DNA from: Tepidimonas ignava
GTDB lineage: Bacteria > Pseudomonadota > Gammaproteobacteria > Burkholderiales > Burkholderiaceae_C
Assembly: GCF_004342625.1 (NCBI RefSeq)
Contig: NZ_SMAH01000008.1
Coordinates: forward strand, 1-64,000
Direction: 5' to 3'
Length of the DNA stretch: 64,000 bases
Program-made: the position numbers and the translations under genes
Notes under the pieces: model-generated
The model's database searches: none
What the model was told of the DNA's origin: nothing
What the model saw: only the letters and a program-made list of their open reading frames with translations
In this document: positions 29,185-41,574 of the stretch, piece by piece
How the letters are laid out: each line of letters opens with the position of its first letter
Position numbering within the stretch: the stretch's first letter is position 1

Positions 29185-29886
29185 ATGATCGACGTCTACT
29201 CCTGGCCCACCCCCAACGGGCACAAGGTTCACATCGCGCTCGAAGAGTGCGGCTTGCGCCTGGGGCGCGACTGGCGTGTGCACCCTATCGACATCGGCCG
29301 GGGCGAGCAGTTCACCCCCGAGTTCCTGCGCATCAGCCCCAACAACAAAATCCCCGCCATCGTGGACGCCGACGGCCCGCACGGCAAGCCGATCGCGCTG
29401 TTCGAGTCCGGCGCCATTTTGTTGTACCTGGCCAGCAAAACCGGCAAGCTGCTGCCGCGCGGCGAGCGCCAGCGCTGGGAAGTGCTGCAGTGGTTGATGT
29501 TTCAGGTGGGCGGCGTGGGCCCGATGCTGGGGCAGGCGCACCACTTCCGGCTCTACGCGCCCCAAAAAATCGACTACGCCATTGAGCGCTACACCAACGA
29601 GGCGCGTCGCCTGTACGGCGTCATGGAACGCCGGCTGCAGCGCAGCCCCTGGCTTGGCGGGCGCAGCTACAGCGTGGCCGATGTGGCCACCTTCCCCTGG
29701 ATCCGCCCGTGGCACAACCAAGGCGTGGAGCTGGACGACTACCCTGCCGTGCGCGCGTGGTTCGAGCGCATCGCCGCGCGGCCGGCCGTGCAGCGCGCAC
29801 TGCAGGTGCTGGCCGACGCCCGCAAGCCCCTGGACGACAAAGCCCGCCAGACCCTGTTTGGCACCGCGCCCAAGCCTTCAGCCTAG
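29185..29886 (+). CDS. Glutathione S-transferase family protein
   Basis: A 233-residue protein with an N-terminal thioredoxin-like domain (MIDVYSWPTPNGHKVHIALEE, then KIPAIVDADG and the glutathione-binding ALFESGAILLYLA) and an all-helical C-terminal domain (RSYSVADVATFPWIRPW). The pattern PNGHKVHIALEE with TPEFLRISPNNKIPAI is that of the YfcG/YghU nu-class group, which reduce disulfides rather than conjugate toxic electrophiles. A CGGAGG ribosome site supports the ATG at 29185. It is divergent from the rimP operon. Confidence 0.9.
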   Translation: MIDVYSWPTPNGHKVHIALEECGLRLGRDWRVHPIDIGRGEQFTPEFLRISPNNKIPAIVDADGPHGKPIALFESGAILLYLASKTGKLLPRGERQRWEVLQWLMFQVGGVGPMLGQAHHFRLYAPQKIDYAIERYTNEARRLYGVMERRLQRSPWLGGRSYSVADVATFPWIRPWHNQGVELDDYPAVRAWFERIAARPAVQRALQVLADARKPLDDKARQTLFGTAPKPSA

Positions 29887-29922
29887 ACCGAACCCGCCCT
29901 CGCCGCGCCACGGCGTGCGGCG

Positions 29923-29940
29923 CCCCGCTACAATGCGGGG
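29923..29940 (+). promoter_or_regulatory. tRNA-Pro promoter -10 within an inverted repeat
   Basis: TACAAT at 29929-29934 is a good -10 hexamer 14 bases before the tRNA-Pro 5' end. It occupies exactly the loop of a perfect 6-bp inverted repeat, CCCCGC and GCGGGG. Confidence 0.5.
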
Positions 29941-29947
29941 TTGACGT

Positions 29948-30024
29948 CGGAGCGTAGCGCAGTCTGGTAGCGCATCTGCTTTGGGAGCAGAGGGTCGAAG
30001 GTTCGAATCCTTTCGCTCCGACCA
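29948..30024 (+). tRNA. tRNA-Pro (anticodon TGG)
   Basis: A complete 77-base cloverleaf: acceptor CGGAGCG pairs with CGCTCCG, the anticodon stem TCTGC/GCAGA closes a loop with TGG at 29982-29984, the T-arm has GGTTCGAATCC, and the 3' CCA is encoded. Confidence 0.97.
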
Positions 30025-30038
30025 TCCCAACACCCCTG

Positions 30039-30115
<77 letters not shown>

Positions 30116-30172
30116 ATCCCCCGCCGCTGGGGCGTTCAGGCTTGCAGGCATATCGTCACAACGGGGAGCCAC

Positions 30173-33022
30173 TCAATCGGCGCCCGACTCGAACTCGGCG
30201 TTCTTGAACTTCAGCACGTTGCAGTTCTCCTTCACCACCCGCTGCAGGCTCCCGTCGAAACCGCTGGCTGACTCGGCCTGAATCTCGACGGTGACCTTGA
30301 CTTTTACGCCCGGGCGCGTGGTGAACTGCTGAACGACCTCGTCGACCAGATCGGCGAACTGCTTCTTTGCCTGGAACGGGTCGAGCTCAATGCTGCCGTA
30401 GAACTGCTTCTTGACCACCTGTCCCGCAGTGGTGCTGCCCGTCGCGTAGCCACCCTTGGCCGAGTCCCCAGCGCGGGGCGTGCCGCCACCAGCGAGAACG
30501 GACGACGTGGCCGCACCGCCGCTGGCCTCGGCCCCCTTCGCGCGCGAGGCCTCCTCCGCCGCGTGCAGCGCCTCCAAGTGGGCCGCCGCGGCGGACGGCT
30601 CGATCAGCAGCAGAGAAGCGTCCAGAATGGGCAAGTGGCGCCTGCCGTAGCTGAAGCCCACGTACCGACCATCCTCCTTGCCCTGCGCGAAGCCGAAGAA
30701 GTCGCGGCTCTCGGCGCCGGCGGCCATCGTCATCTGGAGGACGGTGTCGTCCTTCAGGCGCGGCAGGTAGAGCTGCTGGCAGCTCTGCTGCCAGACGCTG
30801 AGCGCGCTCACCTCCCTGGCGTCGTCCTTCCAGAACCAATCTTTCAGCACCCTGGCCAGGTGGATCGGGGCCCACTCGGTGATGAGCAGCTCGTTTTCCT
30901 TGAGCACGCGCTCGATCTCCTGCGACCAGTTCTGCGCACCGGGGTTGAGCTGGAAGTGCTCCCAACGCAGCTCCGACAGGCCCTTGCCGGGGCGTGCCTC
31001 CTGCATGGGCGCCAGGAGCCACTTGTAGGTCTCGCGGATCATGCGGCGCACCGTTTCTTCGGCCTGCTCCAGGCTGGCGCTGGCCTGCCTGGCCATCAGG
31101 TTGTCAAGAACGATGCGGTTGTCTTTGTAGTCGGCCACGATGCTGCGCCACGCCAGATACGAGCGCACATGGTCCTTGAGGCGACTGACGCTGTCGTAGT
31201 CGGCAGCCAGAAAGATCAGCCGGTTCTGCTTGAAGCGGGGCGCATCGCCGCGTTTCTTCAGGATCTCGGTCGCGCGCTCCAGGCCCACGCTCTGGCCGCT
31301 TCTGGTGAAGGCGGCATCAGGCGGCAGCACCACCAGGCGCAGCGCCCAGTCGTCGGGCACGTCGCCGCTGTCGGTGAAGACGTGGATGCCACCAAACACC
31401 CCACTGGCAAGGCCGCGCTGCACGCGCTCGCGGATGGCGGGGAACACGTCTTCCTTGTCCTGAAAGCGCCGCTTGCGCTCCTCCATCTCGCGCCGCAGGT
31501 TGGGCCGTGTGTCGAGCCAGAAGCGGTTGTTGGCGTGGTTGAGGTAGTGCAGCCGGTCGTTCAGGCGGCGCAGCGCATCCTTGAACAGCCCCACCTGCTG
31601 TCCGGGCAGCACGCTCCCCAGCAGCACGCGCTCCTGCTCCAGGCCGCGCGCGAGCTGGTTGGTGGAGCCCGGCGCGCTGCCCAGAAAGATCGCGCGCGCC
31701 GCACGGCGGCAGGCCTGCACGCTGCCCAGACGGGGGTCTTTGGCCTCGATCTCGGTGGTCTCGGCGCGCTCGCCGTCCACGTCACGCTCGATCACCGGGT
31801 CCCAGCCCTGGGGCAGGTAGTAGATGGCCTCGTTGCGCACGTCAGCGTCGTACAGCGGCAGGCTGCCCGGCAGGATCAGCGGGTCGTTGTTGCCGTCCTT
31901 CCAAAGCCGGTGGATCACTTTGGCCATGAGCTTGAGCACGCCGCGGGTACGCTGGAAGTTGTCCAGGCTGGACCAATCCTCGTACAGGCGGTCGAACACC
32001 TCGGGGTGGATCGGGTAGGCCTGGAGCAGCCGTTGGTAATAGCGCCCCTCCTGGGTTTCGGCGGGGAAGTCGTCGCGGTGGGTGGTGTAGAAGTCCGCAA
32101 ACGCCCGGCACACCGATTCCATCGCCAGCTTGTCGTTGATCGAGGTGAACAACCGCCGCCGCACGATCTCGAACGCCTCCTCGGTGGCCACCGGCTTCCA
32201 CAGCGCCTGCACGCGCCCAAAGTAGTGCGCGAGCGCCTCCAGCGCCTTCACGCCGCGCTGGCTGCCGGCTTCCTTGTCCGACTCGGGCAGGGAGGCCAGC
32301 AGCACCGCCGTGGGCACGGCCTTGAGTGCCTCGGTCAGCGCCTGCACGAACGACAGGTTGGAGTCGAAGGTGCCGCCCGTGAGCGTCTTGCCCTCTTCGA
32401 ACTGGCGCACATAGGCCACCAGCTCGTCGATGAGGATCACGCAGGGCGCGTAGCGTGCCAGCAGCGCCTCCAGCGCAGCCTTGCCGGGGGAGGTGCCAGA
32501 GGCATCGGCATCGGCCACCAGCGCATAGCCTTCGGCCTTGCCCAACTGCCAGGCCAGATCGCCCCACAGCGTGCGGATCGCTTGCCCTTCCCGCACCACC
32601 GGCTGGTTGGGCGAGGATTTGATGCCATCGAGCACCGCGATGCGCGCGCGTGGCAGTTCGGTCACGCCCGCCGCATCGAGGATGGCAGGCACTCCTTGCA
32701 AATCGCTGGCTGGCGCTTCGCCCTTGGCCAGGTGGTACACCGCCAGCATCGTGTGCGTCTTGCCGCCGCCAAAGGCGGTTTGCAGTTGGATCACCGGATC
32801 GCCACCCTTGCCCGCCAGCCGCTTGACCACGGAATCCAGCAGCAACCGCATGCCCTCGGTGATGAAGGTGCGCTGGAAAAAGAGCACCGGGTTTTGATAT
32901 TCCTCGGTAGCGCTCCCGGCGTGCACGCGCGACAAATCCGCCGCAAACTCGGCCTGCTGGAAGGTGCCCTTGAGCACGTCTTGATGAGGGACGGCGACTT
33001 CGCGCCAGGGTTTGAGGGTCAT
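30173..33022 (-). CDS. DUF499 family P-loop ATPase
   Basis: A 949-residue ATPase of the DUF499 family. The N-terminal third is the ATPase core: family start [21 protein letters not shown] (first residues), Walker [10 protein letters not shown] at 82-90 and Walker [13 protein letters not shown] at 194-205, followed by [10 protein letters not shown]. The remainder is a long helical region with no motif I can assign. DUF499 proteins are found in defence islands and are related to the BrxC/PglY ATPases of BREX and Pgl systems, so a role in nucleic-acid or complex remodelling during phage defence is likely but inferred. A GAGGAAA ribosome site supports the ATG at 33022. It is the last gene of the minus-strand run and starts 10 bp after the nuclease-like gene. 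Confidence 0.8.
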   Translation of the reverse strand: MTLKPWREVAVPHQDVLKGTFQQAEFAADLSRVHAGSATEEYQNPVLFFQRTFITEGMRLLLDSVVKRLAGKGGDPVIQLQTAFGGGKTHTMLAVYHLAKGEAPASDLQGVPAILDAAGVTELPRARIAVLDGIKSSPNQPVVREGQAIRTLWGDLAWQLGKAEGYALVADADASGTSPGKAALEALLARYAPCVILIDELVAYVRQFEEGKTLTGGTFDSNLSFVQALTEALKAVPTAVLLASLPESDKEAGSQRGVKALEALAHYFGRVQALWKPVATEEAFEIVRRRLFTSINDKLAMESVCRAFADFYTTHRDDFPAETQEGRYYQRLLQAYPIHPEVFDRLYEDWSSLDNFQRTRGVLKLMAKVIHRLWKDGNNDPLILPGSLPLYDADVRNEAIYYLPQGWDPVIERDVDGERAETTEIEAKDPRLGSVQACRRAARAIFLGSAPGSTNQLARGLEQERVLLGSVLPGQQVGLFKDALRRLNDRLHYLNHANNRFWLDTRPNLRREMEERKRRFQDKEDVFPAIRERVQRGLASGVFGGIHVFTDSGDVPDDWALRLVVLPPDAAFTRSGQSVGLERATEILKKRGDAPRFKQNRLIFLAADYDSVSRLKDHVRSYLAWRSIVADYKDNRIVLDNLMARQASASLEQAEETVRRMIRETYKWLLAPMQEARPGKGLSELRWEHFQLNPGAQNWSQEIERVLKENELLITEWAPIHLARVLKDWFWKDDAREVSALSVWQQSCQQLYLPRLKDDTVLQMTMAAGAESRDFFGFAQGKEDGRYVGFSYGRRHLPILDASLLLIEPSAAAAHLEALHAAEEASRAKGAEASGGAATSSVLAGGGTPRAGDSAKGGYATGSTTAGQVVKKQFYGSIELDPFQAKKQFADLVDEVVQQFTTRPGVKVKVTVEIQAESASGFDGSLQRVVKENCNVLKFKNAEFESGAD

Positions 33023-33032
33023 CGCATTTTCC

Positions 33033-33533
33033 TCAGACAACTTGAACTTGCCACGGCAGGTTCTGCATGGCGTTTGCGGATACCACGCTCGGGTGCGGGT
33101 CAACAGCGCGCAACAATTGACACAGCTTTTGCTTGATGTCCGCAGGATCGACAGCAGGCCTATGGGCGCGCGGTTGCTCAATGTGGGCGACCACACGCAA
33201 ACTTCGGCACCTCAGGGCTTTTTTGGCCAGAGCCTGTTCGGCGGCGTCATTGGCATGCAGCGCAGCGGGCAGCAGTGCCGCCAGCGTCATGATGACTTTG
33301 TTGGCGATGATGGTTGGCAGATCGGAAGGTTTGGTGGTGTCCGGATGGCGGTAATCTTTGACTTCGATCAGAAAAGTCTCGCCATGGGCGCTGCAGGCGA
33401 TCACATCGACCGCGCCTATTCCATCGAACTGCCTTGAAAACTGGTTGCGGTAAAAAGACCAGTCATCGTATTTGCCCACTCTCCAATCGCTCGGAAATGA
33501 AAAAGTCAGTCGCTCGACTTGGACGTCCGACAT
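33033..33533 (-). CDS. Small PD-(D/E)XK nuclease-like protein
   Basis: A 166-residue protein without a family name that I recognise. Residues 37-62 ([26 protein letters not shown], given here in parts: Asp43 in GAVDVIA and Glu57-Val-Lys59 in LIEVKDYR) fit the PD-(D/E)XK restriction-endonuclease core of a strand with Asp and a strand with ExK. That core occurs in many defence nucleases. The rest is helical with [14 protein letters not shown] as a further strand. It starts one base after the AAA ATPase stop codon and ends 10 bp before the DUF499 start, so it is translated together with both. GC content here is below that of the flanking chromosome (33301-33360 has 33 G or C out of 60). Confidence 0.65.
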   Translation of the reverse strand: MSDVQVERLTFSFPSDWRVGKYDDWSFYRNQFSRQFDGIGAVDVIACSAHGETFLIEVKDYRHPDTTKPSDLPTIIANKVIMTLAALLPAALHANDAAEQALAKKALRCRSLRVVAHIEQPRAHRPAVDPADIKQKLCQLLRAVDPHPSVVSANAMQNLPWQVQVV

Positions 33534-33534
33534 G

Positions 33535-34584
33535 TCACTCCCCCAGGGTCAGATAACGGTCCGACTGGCGCAGGCTTTCCTCCAGTGCCGTGATGGAGCC
33601 GATCGCAGCCAAATCATCCGCCTGCTCAAGGTATACGCTGCCTGACTCGCCCACATGCAGACCAAAAAAGCGCGCGCCAATGGCTTTTCTTTTGTTTGCA
33701 TGGGCATGGAGCTGAATTTCGAATTCGCGCAACAGGAACAGGCTATGCGTCGCCACAAAAACCTGAATACCCTGGGCAGCAAGCCGCACGATGCTGGCGG
33801 CGATGGTCTTGATGAGCTTGGGATTGAGGTTGGTTTCCGGCTCGTCCCAGAACAGATAGCCCTTGTCGAGCAGAGAGCCGGTGCTGATCAGGCGCGCCAG
33901 CATCGCAAACTTGCGCAAGCCTTCGGCCACCAGCGGCATTTCCATCTGCCCCTCGCCGGGTACCTTCAGGTAAAAGCGCCCGGTTTGGGTATCCATCACC
34001 ACCTTGCCACCAAGCGCCGCCTCCAGTGGCGCCAAGAGTTGGGCCGCACGTTGCTCGCGCGGCCCTCTCACGGAAGGCGCGCCCAGCAGGGATACGGTGT
34101 CGCGCCAGGTTTCCTCGAATTCGAGGTGATAGTTGTCATACAGGCCCAGAAACCAGGGACACAGAGTGATCAGCTCACGCGTCGGGAAGTATACGGGAGG
34201 AAGCTCCAGCCCTTCTGCTGGGGTTCCGATGACATCGACCTGCGATTTGGCATTGGTGGCAAATGCAATAGCGCTATTTTGTGCCTCGACTTGCATTACC
34301 AATCGAAGCTCGCACCGTTCTCGCCCCTGCTTGCGCTTGACCAGCCGCCCCAGGGTCTCGGGCCGCATGACCCGAACCAGTTTTTCGGCATAAGTGCGTT
34401 CCAGATCGGCCTTGCTGGGTCGTTCTGTCCATCCTGACTGCACCTTGAGCATGGCATAAAGGGCCTTGAGCACATGCGACTTGCCCAAACCATTCTCGCC
34501 CACGATGACGTTCAACCCGGCGGCGAACTGCCATTCGCCGTTAGGCACGGTGGTGAAGTTTTGGAAAACGGCGGACTGGAGCAT
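33535..34584 (-). CDS. AAA family (RecF/SMC/OLD-like) ATPase
   Basis: A 349-residue ABC-type ATPase of the kind found in OLD, RecF and AAA15 proteins. The Walker A is GENGLGKS (residues 29-36), the Walker B FWDEPETNLNP (245-255) and the switch histidine is in VFVATHS (275-281). No TOPRIM domain follows, so it is not a full OLD nuclease. It is immediately followed by the small PD-(D/E)XK-like gene (one base apart), suggesting that ATPase and nuclease act together, as in other two-gene ATPase-nuclease defence pairs. A GAGGAG ribosome site supports the ATG at 34584. Base composition is lower in GC than the core genome (33661-33720 has 28 G or C out of 60). Confidence 0.82.
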   Translation of the reverse strand: MLQSAVFQNFTTVPNGEWQFAAGLNVIVGENGLGKSHVLKALYAMLKVQSGWTERPSKADLERTYAEKLVRVMRPETLGRLVKRKQGRERCELRLVMQVEAQNSAIAFATNAKSQVDVIGTPAEGLELPPVYFPTRELITLCPWFLGLYDNYHLEFEETWRDTVSLLGAPSVRGPREQRAAQLLAPLEAALGGKVVMDTQTGRFYLKVPGEGQMEMPLVAEGLRKFAMLARLISTGSLLDKGYLFWDEPETNLNPKLIKTIAASIVRLAAQGIQVFVATHSLFLLREFEIQLHAHANKRKAIGARFFGLHVGESGSVYLEQADDLAAIGSITALEESLRQSDRYLTLGE

Positions 34585-34594
34585 CGGCCTCTCC

Positions 34595-37495
<2,901 letters not shown>

Positions 37496-37508
37496 TGTTT
37501 TTCTCCGA

Positions 37509-37682
37509 TCAGCGCCAAGTGCCGGGGCGGGTAAGTACGTGGCCGTCGGCCCGTTGTACCTGTTGGGGCAGCTGGCAGCGCCGGAACGTGGTTTCGTTGA
37601 TGATGAAGTGGCCATGGGCCGCCTGCGTGAGCTGGTGCGAGCGGCGATTGAACCCATCGATGTAGGCGATGACTCTGTTCAT
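37509..37682 (-). pseudogene. NYN-domain (PIN-like RNase) gene with large internal deletion
   Basis: A 57-codon frame with an intact start and stop. It begins [12 protein letters not shown], the usual N-terminus of NYN/LabA-like RNase proteins with the first catalytic aspartate, but then jumps to [20 protein letters not shown] and [17 protein letters not shown], ending in PGTWR, which resembles the C-terminal end of the same family. About 150 or more central residues, including the other catalytic acids, are missing, so this is most likely an in-frame deletion derivative and inactive as an RNase. It sits just before the methylase gene. Confidence 0.6.
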
Positions 37683-37712
37683 CGGCCGCCCCTCCGAAGC
37701 GCTGCGTTGGCT

Positions 37713-37741
37713 TTGACAGCAGGCGGCGTTGTGGCTATACT
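37713..37741 (+). promoter_or_regulatory. Consensus sigma70 promoter
   Basis: TTGACA at 37713-37718 and TATACT at 37736-37741 are separated by exactly 17 bases, a near-perfect housekeeping promoter. It points rightward, against the flanking island genes, into the tandem hairpin units. Confidence 0.75.
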
Positions 37742-37753
37742 ATTTACTATCAA

Positions 37754-37780
37754 CCCCGCCGGAGATCGCATCTCCGGCCC
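37754..37780 (+). repeat. 27-bp palindromic direct repeat, unit 1
   Basis: Identical to 37813-37839; contains a 9-bp stem with a CGC loop. The two copies are separated by 32 bases that themselves form a terminator hairpin. Confidence 0.85.
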
Positions 37781-37810
37781 AACGCTTCCCTTGTGGAGGC
37801 GTTTTCTTCT
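37781..37810 (+). terminator. Intrinsic terminator, unit 1
   Basis: AACGCTTCC and GGAGGCGTT form a 9-bp stem (one G-T pair) with a CTTGT loop, followed by a T-rich tail to 37810. Confidence 0.6.
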
Positions 37811-37812
37811 AG

Positions 37813-37839
37813 CCCCGCCGGAGATCGCATCTCCGGCCC
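37813..37839 (+). repeat. 27-bp palindromic direct repeat, unit 2
   Basis: Exact copy of 37754-37780, 59 bases downstream. Confidence 0.85.
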
Positions 37840-37840
37840 G

Positions 37841-37868
37841 ACGCCCCGCAAGGGGCGTTTCTCTTTTC
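37841..37868 (+). terminator. Intrinsic terminator, unit 2
   Basis: ACGCCCC and GGGGCGT form a 7-bp stem with a GCAA tetraloop, followed by TTCTCTTTTC. It would end the small RNA just before the helicase 3' end. Confidence 0.65.
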
Positions 37869-37884
37869 TGGCCGCGGCGCTGGC

Positions 37885-40800
37885 TCACTGCGAACCCTCC
37901 GCTGTCGTAGCGCGCGCCAGCAAGGCATCCAGATCCAGGTTGATGCTGGTCACGGCCCAGTCGGGCTCGCTCGTGAAGGGGCGGCGCACGTAGAACGGCC
38001 CTTCGTGCTCTTCACCGTCGACCAACACGATGGCCAGGATGAATTTGTCGGCCTGGTTGAGGGCGTAGAGGATCTCGTTGCGCGTGACGGTGATGGTGCT
38101 CTGCCCTTTGGCGCGGCCCTTGACCTCGATGTGGCGGCTCTCGGGCAGTTTGCCGTCGCGTGCTGGCGGCAGGCTGGTGATGTCCCAGCCGCACTTCTCA
38201 GCCGAGACGTCGATGACCTGATGGCCCAGAGCGCGCTCGGCGTCCATGACGGTCTGCATGGCGATGCGCTCGATGCGCGCTCGCGCATCGGCATCCGCCG
38301 ACCAGCCGGGTTGTCCCTTGCGTTGCGCCAGCAAACCGGCGGGGATGACCAAGGCGCCGCCCAGGATCACCGGCGTGGCGGAGACGACATGGCGCATGGC
38401 GGTGAGCTCCTTCTCGCGCGTTTCGCGGCGGGCGGTCAGCTCATCGATGGTGCGGCGCACGTTCTCCAGGCTCAGGCGCACGTCCTTGCCGGCGGCGATG
38501 TCGTCCTGCAGCTTGATGTAACGGTCAGACCAAAAATTGATCTCCTTGACCAGGCGCTCGTGCACGGCGGCCAGTGTCTTGTCCACCATGGCCTCGCGGC
38601 GGGCGCGTACCTCGTCGAAGTGCTCGGGCACCAGGTGCGTGGAGGCGTGGGCCAGCGCCACCTGCTCCAGGTCCTGTGTGATCCAGGGTGCAGCGAGCAC
38701 GTCCTCGATCAGCGCCCTGTCGGCAGGCGCGAGCGGCTCCAGGTCCAGGTGCGGCGCCCAGCCGGCGTTGATGGCGTTGCCGGATGCGTCGATCTCGACG
38801 AACTGCATGCGGCGCGACACCACGTGCACCGGATCGGCGCCTTCCTTGACCGAGTGGTCGATGATGAAGCACACCCGCGGCGTCAGGCCCATGTCGGCGG
38901 GGTCCACCAGCACGGCGCCCTGTTTGAGCGTGTTGCGGTGGGCTTCGAGCACCAGGTCGGTCACCGACTGCATCAGCGGGTGGCCAGGGTGCAGCAGGCT
39001 GGCCATCGGCGCGCCCACACGGTCGGTCAGGCGCACGTGCTGTTTTTCGAAGCAGACGCGCTCGTAGCGGCGCAGCACCGGTTGTTGGTAACGGCGGTCG
39101 CGACCAGCGATTTGCCGATCGCGCTCGCGGATGATGGCGGGTACGTGGGTGATCTCGTAGCGCCCCGCCTCGCGGGGCTTGAGCTCGCCGCCCAACTGCT
39201 GGAAGGCCTGGCTGAAGAATGAGCGAATGAAGTAGGGCTGCAGCTTGCGGGCTTCGGCCTTTTCCATCTCCGCCTTCACCGCAAACAGGCGCTTGTCGTC
39301 CATCACCTCTTTGCACAAGGCGTTGCGCTCGATGATGTTCTGGAGGTGCTGCTTGTCCAGCGCGCCTTCCACTCTGCGTAGCAGGCGGGCGCGAACCTCG
39401 GGGTCGTCGCCGTAGCGGATGGCTTCGATCAACAGGTCTTTGAGGGGCTTATCCTCGAACACCTCGCCCAGGATGTCGAACACCCGGCCACCCAGCGCCT
39501 GGCGTTCCACTTCGATTTTTTCGAACAGGCGCTGGAAAACGTCACCCTCGCGGGTTTCGCTGGCGACCATGTTCCACAGGTGGCACACCTCGGTCTGGCC
39601 GATGCGGTGGATGCGGCCAAAGCGCTGCTCGATGCGGTTGGGGTTCCACGGCAGGTCGTAGTTGACCATCAGGTTGGCGTTTTGCAGGTTGACGCCTTCG
39701 CCGGCCGCATCGGTCGCCACAAGCACGCGCACGGCAGGGTCGTTGCGGAAGAGCTCCTGCACCTTGCGGCGCTCTTCACGTTTGATGCCGCCGTGGATGG
39801 TGACGACGGCATCGGGCTGCCCGAGCAGCCCCCGGATACGCTCGGTCAGGTAGTTCAGCGTGTCGCGATGTTCGGTGAAGATGATGAGCTTGCGCTGGCG
39901 GCCCGCCGCGTCGCGCATCTCGGGCGTATCTTGCAGCAGGCGGGAGAGTTCGTCCCACTTGCGGTCTTGGCCCGAATGCACCACCTGGCGGGCCTGTTCT
40001 TCGAGGGCTTCGAGGACGAGGATTTCCGCCTCCAGCTCCTGGAGGGTTTGCGCGGCGGTGGCTTGGTCGACAACCGCTTCTTCGAAGTTTTCGTACTCTT
40101 CGGCCGACAGCGCCTCCGCTGCTTCCCAGACATCGTCTGCCCCGGCCCAGCTGGGGTCGTCGAGCGTCTCGGCCAGCCGCTGACCGCGCTGTCGGAGCTT
40201 TTCTTCTTCCACGCGCCGTTGGAGCTTTTGGCGGCGGCGCTTGAGCGACTGGTAAATGGCCTCGGGGCTGGAAGCCAGCCGTCGCTGCAAGCTGGCTAGC
40301 GCAAAGCCCACGTTGCCACGGCGGGCGTTGTCCGTGAGGCGGTCGGCCTTGTTGAATTGTTCCTTGACGTACGCGGTCACCGCAACGTACAGCGCCGCTT
40401 CGAGGTCTGAAAGTTTGTAGTTGACGGTGTAGGCCCGGCGTTCGGGGAACAGCGGGGTGCCGTCGAACTTGAGCAGCTCTTCCTTGACCATGCGGCGCAT
40501 CAGGTCCGAGACATCCACCTTGTGCGCGCCGTCGCGGAACTTGCCGTAGAAGCGGTCGGCGTCCAGCAACGACATGAAAAGCTGGAAGTCCTCCTCTTTG
40601 CCGTTGTGCGGCGTGGCCGTCATGAGCAAAAAGTGCCGCGTGATGGAACCCAGCAGCTCCCCGAGCTGAAAGCGCTTGGTCTTGTTGACTTTGTTGCCAA
40701 AGTAGCTGGCCGAGAGCTTGTGCGCTTCGTCTACGACGACCAGATCCCAGTGCGTCAGGCGCAGTTTTTCAAGCAAGTCTTCGGCGCGGGCCAGTTGGTC

Positions 40801-41418
40801 CACGCGGGCGACCATCAGGTCGATATCGTCGAAAGGGTTGCCGCTGCGGGACTGTTCGACCTGCTCGCGCGAGAACAGCGTGAACGAGAGGCCAAACTTC
40901 TCGAACATTTCGTCTTGCCACTGTTCCACCAGGCTGCCCGGGGCAACGATCAGCACGCGCTTGGCGTCGGCGCGCATCATGAGCTCGCGGATGTAAAGCC
41001 CGGCCATGATGGTCTTGCCCGCGCCGGGGTCGTCGGCCAGCACGTAGCGCAGCGGCTGGCGCGGCAGCATCGACTCGTAGACCGCGGTGATCTGGTGCGG
41101 CAGCGGCTCCACGTTCGACGTGTGCACCGCCATCATCGGATCGAACAGATGGGCCAGGTGGATGCGGTAGGCCTCGACGGCAAGCTTGAACGCGTCGCCG
41201 GGTGCATCGAACGCCCAGGGGCGGCCCTCCTGCGCCAGAGACAGCTTGGCCTCGTCGGTGCGGAACAGCATCCGCTCCAGCAGCTTGCCGTCGGCGGTCT
41301 TGTAGTAAACGGTCAGCGCGTTGTCGCCGACCGGCTCGGTGGTGACGATGCGCACCACCTGCCCGGGCTCCAGCCCAGCGATGGCTGCGTTTTTCTGGAT
41401 TTGTTCGAGTTTGAGCAC
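37885..41418 (-). CDS. SNF2/DEAD-type helicase with C-terminal DUF3883 domain
   Basis: A 1177-residue superfamily-2 helicase. Motif I is DDPGAGKT (129-136), motif II is VVVDEAHK (227-234), motif III is LMTATPHNG, and the second RecA domain has [22 protein letters not shown] followed by [10 protein letters not shown] as separate blocks, typical of SNF2/RapA-like translocases. The C-terminal ~150 residues have [11 protein letters not shown] (ExK at 1098-1100), the DUF3883 (NO VEIN-type) domain, which resembles PD-(D/E)XK folds. The GTG at 41418, preceded by GAGG, starts at the conserved KLEQIQ segment; a TTG at 41472 behind a GGAGG is an alternative. It resembles the DrmD-type helicase of class 1 DISARM in architecture, but DrmA, DrmB and DrmC are absent. 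It heads the minus-strand island. Confidence 0.87.
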   Translation of the reverse strand: MLKLEQIQKNAAIAGLEPGQVVRIVTTEPVGDNALTVYYKTADGKLLERMLFRTDEAKLSLAQEGRPWAFDAPGDAFKLAVEAYRIHLAHLFDPMMAVHTSNVEPLPHQITAVYESMLPRQPLRYVLADDPGAGKTIMAGLYIRELMMRADAKRVLIVAPGSLVEQWQDEMFEKFGLSFTLFSREQVEQSRSGNPFDDIDLMVARVDQLARAEDLLEKLRLTHWDLVVVDEAHKLSASYFGNKVNKTKRFQLGELLGSITRHFLLMTATPHNGKEEDFQLFMSLLDADRFYGKFRDGAHKVDVSDLMRRMVKEELLKFDGTPLFPERRAYTVNYKLSDLEAALYVAVTAYVKEQFNKADRLTDNARRGNVGFALASLQRRLASSPEAIYQSLKRRRQKLQRRVEEEKLRQRGQRLAETLDDPSWAGADDVWEAAEALSAEEYENFEEAVVDQATAAQTLQELEAEILVLEALEEQARQVVHSGQDRKWDELSRLLQDTPEMRDAAGRQRKLIIFTEHRDTLNYLTERIRGLLGQPDAVVTIHGGIKREERRKVQELFRNDPAVRVLVATDAAGEGVNLQNANLMVNYDLPWNPNRIEQRFGRIHRIGQTEVCHLWNMVASETREGDVFQRLFEKIEVERQALGGRVFDILGEVFEDKPLKDLLIEAIRYGDDPEVRARLLRRVEGALDKQHLQNIIERNALCKEVMDDKRLFAVKAEMEKAEARKLQPYFIRSFFSQAFQQLGGELKPREAGRYEITHVPAIIRERDRQIAGRDRRYQQPVLRRYERVCFEKQHVRLTDRVGAPMASLLHPGHPLMQSVTDLVLEAHRNTLKQGAVLVDPADMGLTPRVCFIIDHSVKEGADPVHVVSRRMQFVEIDASGNAINAGWAPHLDLEPLAPADRALIEDVLAAPWITQDLEQVALAHASTHLVPEHFDEVRARREAMVDKTLAAVHERLVKEINFWSDRYIKLQDDIAAGKDVRLSLENVRRTIDELTARRETREKELTAMRHVVSATPVILGGALVIPAGLLAQRKGQPGWSADADARARIERIAMQTVMDAERALGHQVIDVSAEKCGWDITSLPPARDGKLPESRHIEVKGRAKGQSTITVTRNEILYALNQADKFILAIVLVDGEEHEGPFYVRRPFTSEPDWAVTSINLDLDALLARATTAEGSQ

Positions 41419-41574
41419 GACAGCCTCGGACGTTGGATCGAAACAGCGCGACGAGCCCACACCCGCATCCAAGATCGTGCCTCCAACCCCAGGGTACGCG
41501 GGCCTCCCCTCGTGGTGCACGATGATACTCGCCACTGCGACATGGATGGGGCGCGTTTGTTACCATCGCCCCCC

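Larger units (their letters stand above)
37748..37868 (+). ncRNA. Candidate small RNA made of two tandem hairpin-terminator units
   Basis: Downstream of the consensus promoter there is no open reading frame in the sense direction. Instead, two units repeat with a 59-base period. Each has a 27-bp identical block (37754-37780 and 37813-37839) containing the 9-bp hairpin GCCGGAGAT, CGC, ATCTCCGGC, and then a second, different hairpin with a T-rich tail: AACGCTTCC/GGAGGCGTT then TTCTTCT, and ACGCCCC/GGGGCGT then TTCTCTTTT. The expected products are about 60 and 120 bases. The RNA would be convergent with the helicase gene end at 37885. I do not recognise the family. Confidence 0.55.

Noticed and set aside
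37754-37839. Two 27-bp palindromic repeats with a 32-base spacer look like a minimal CRISPR array
   Set aside because: The spacer and the sequence after unit 2 are themselves similar terminator hairpins, there are only two repeats, and no cas genes are near. A tandem small-RNA unit explains it better.
37748-37868. Type III toxin-antitoxin RNA (ToxI-like)
   Set aside because: No ToxN-like gene follows in the same direction, and the units end in terminators rather than a run of direct antitoxin repeats.
41419-41535. Longer helicase N-terminus from the GTG at 41535
   Set aside because: The added residues have no family-like features and no ribosome site; the conserved protein begins at KLEQIQ.
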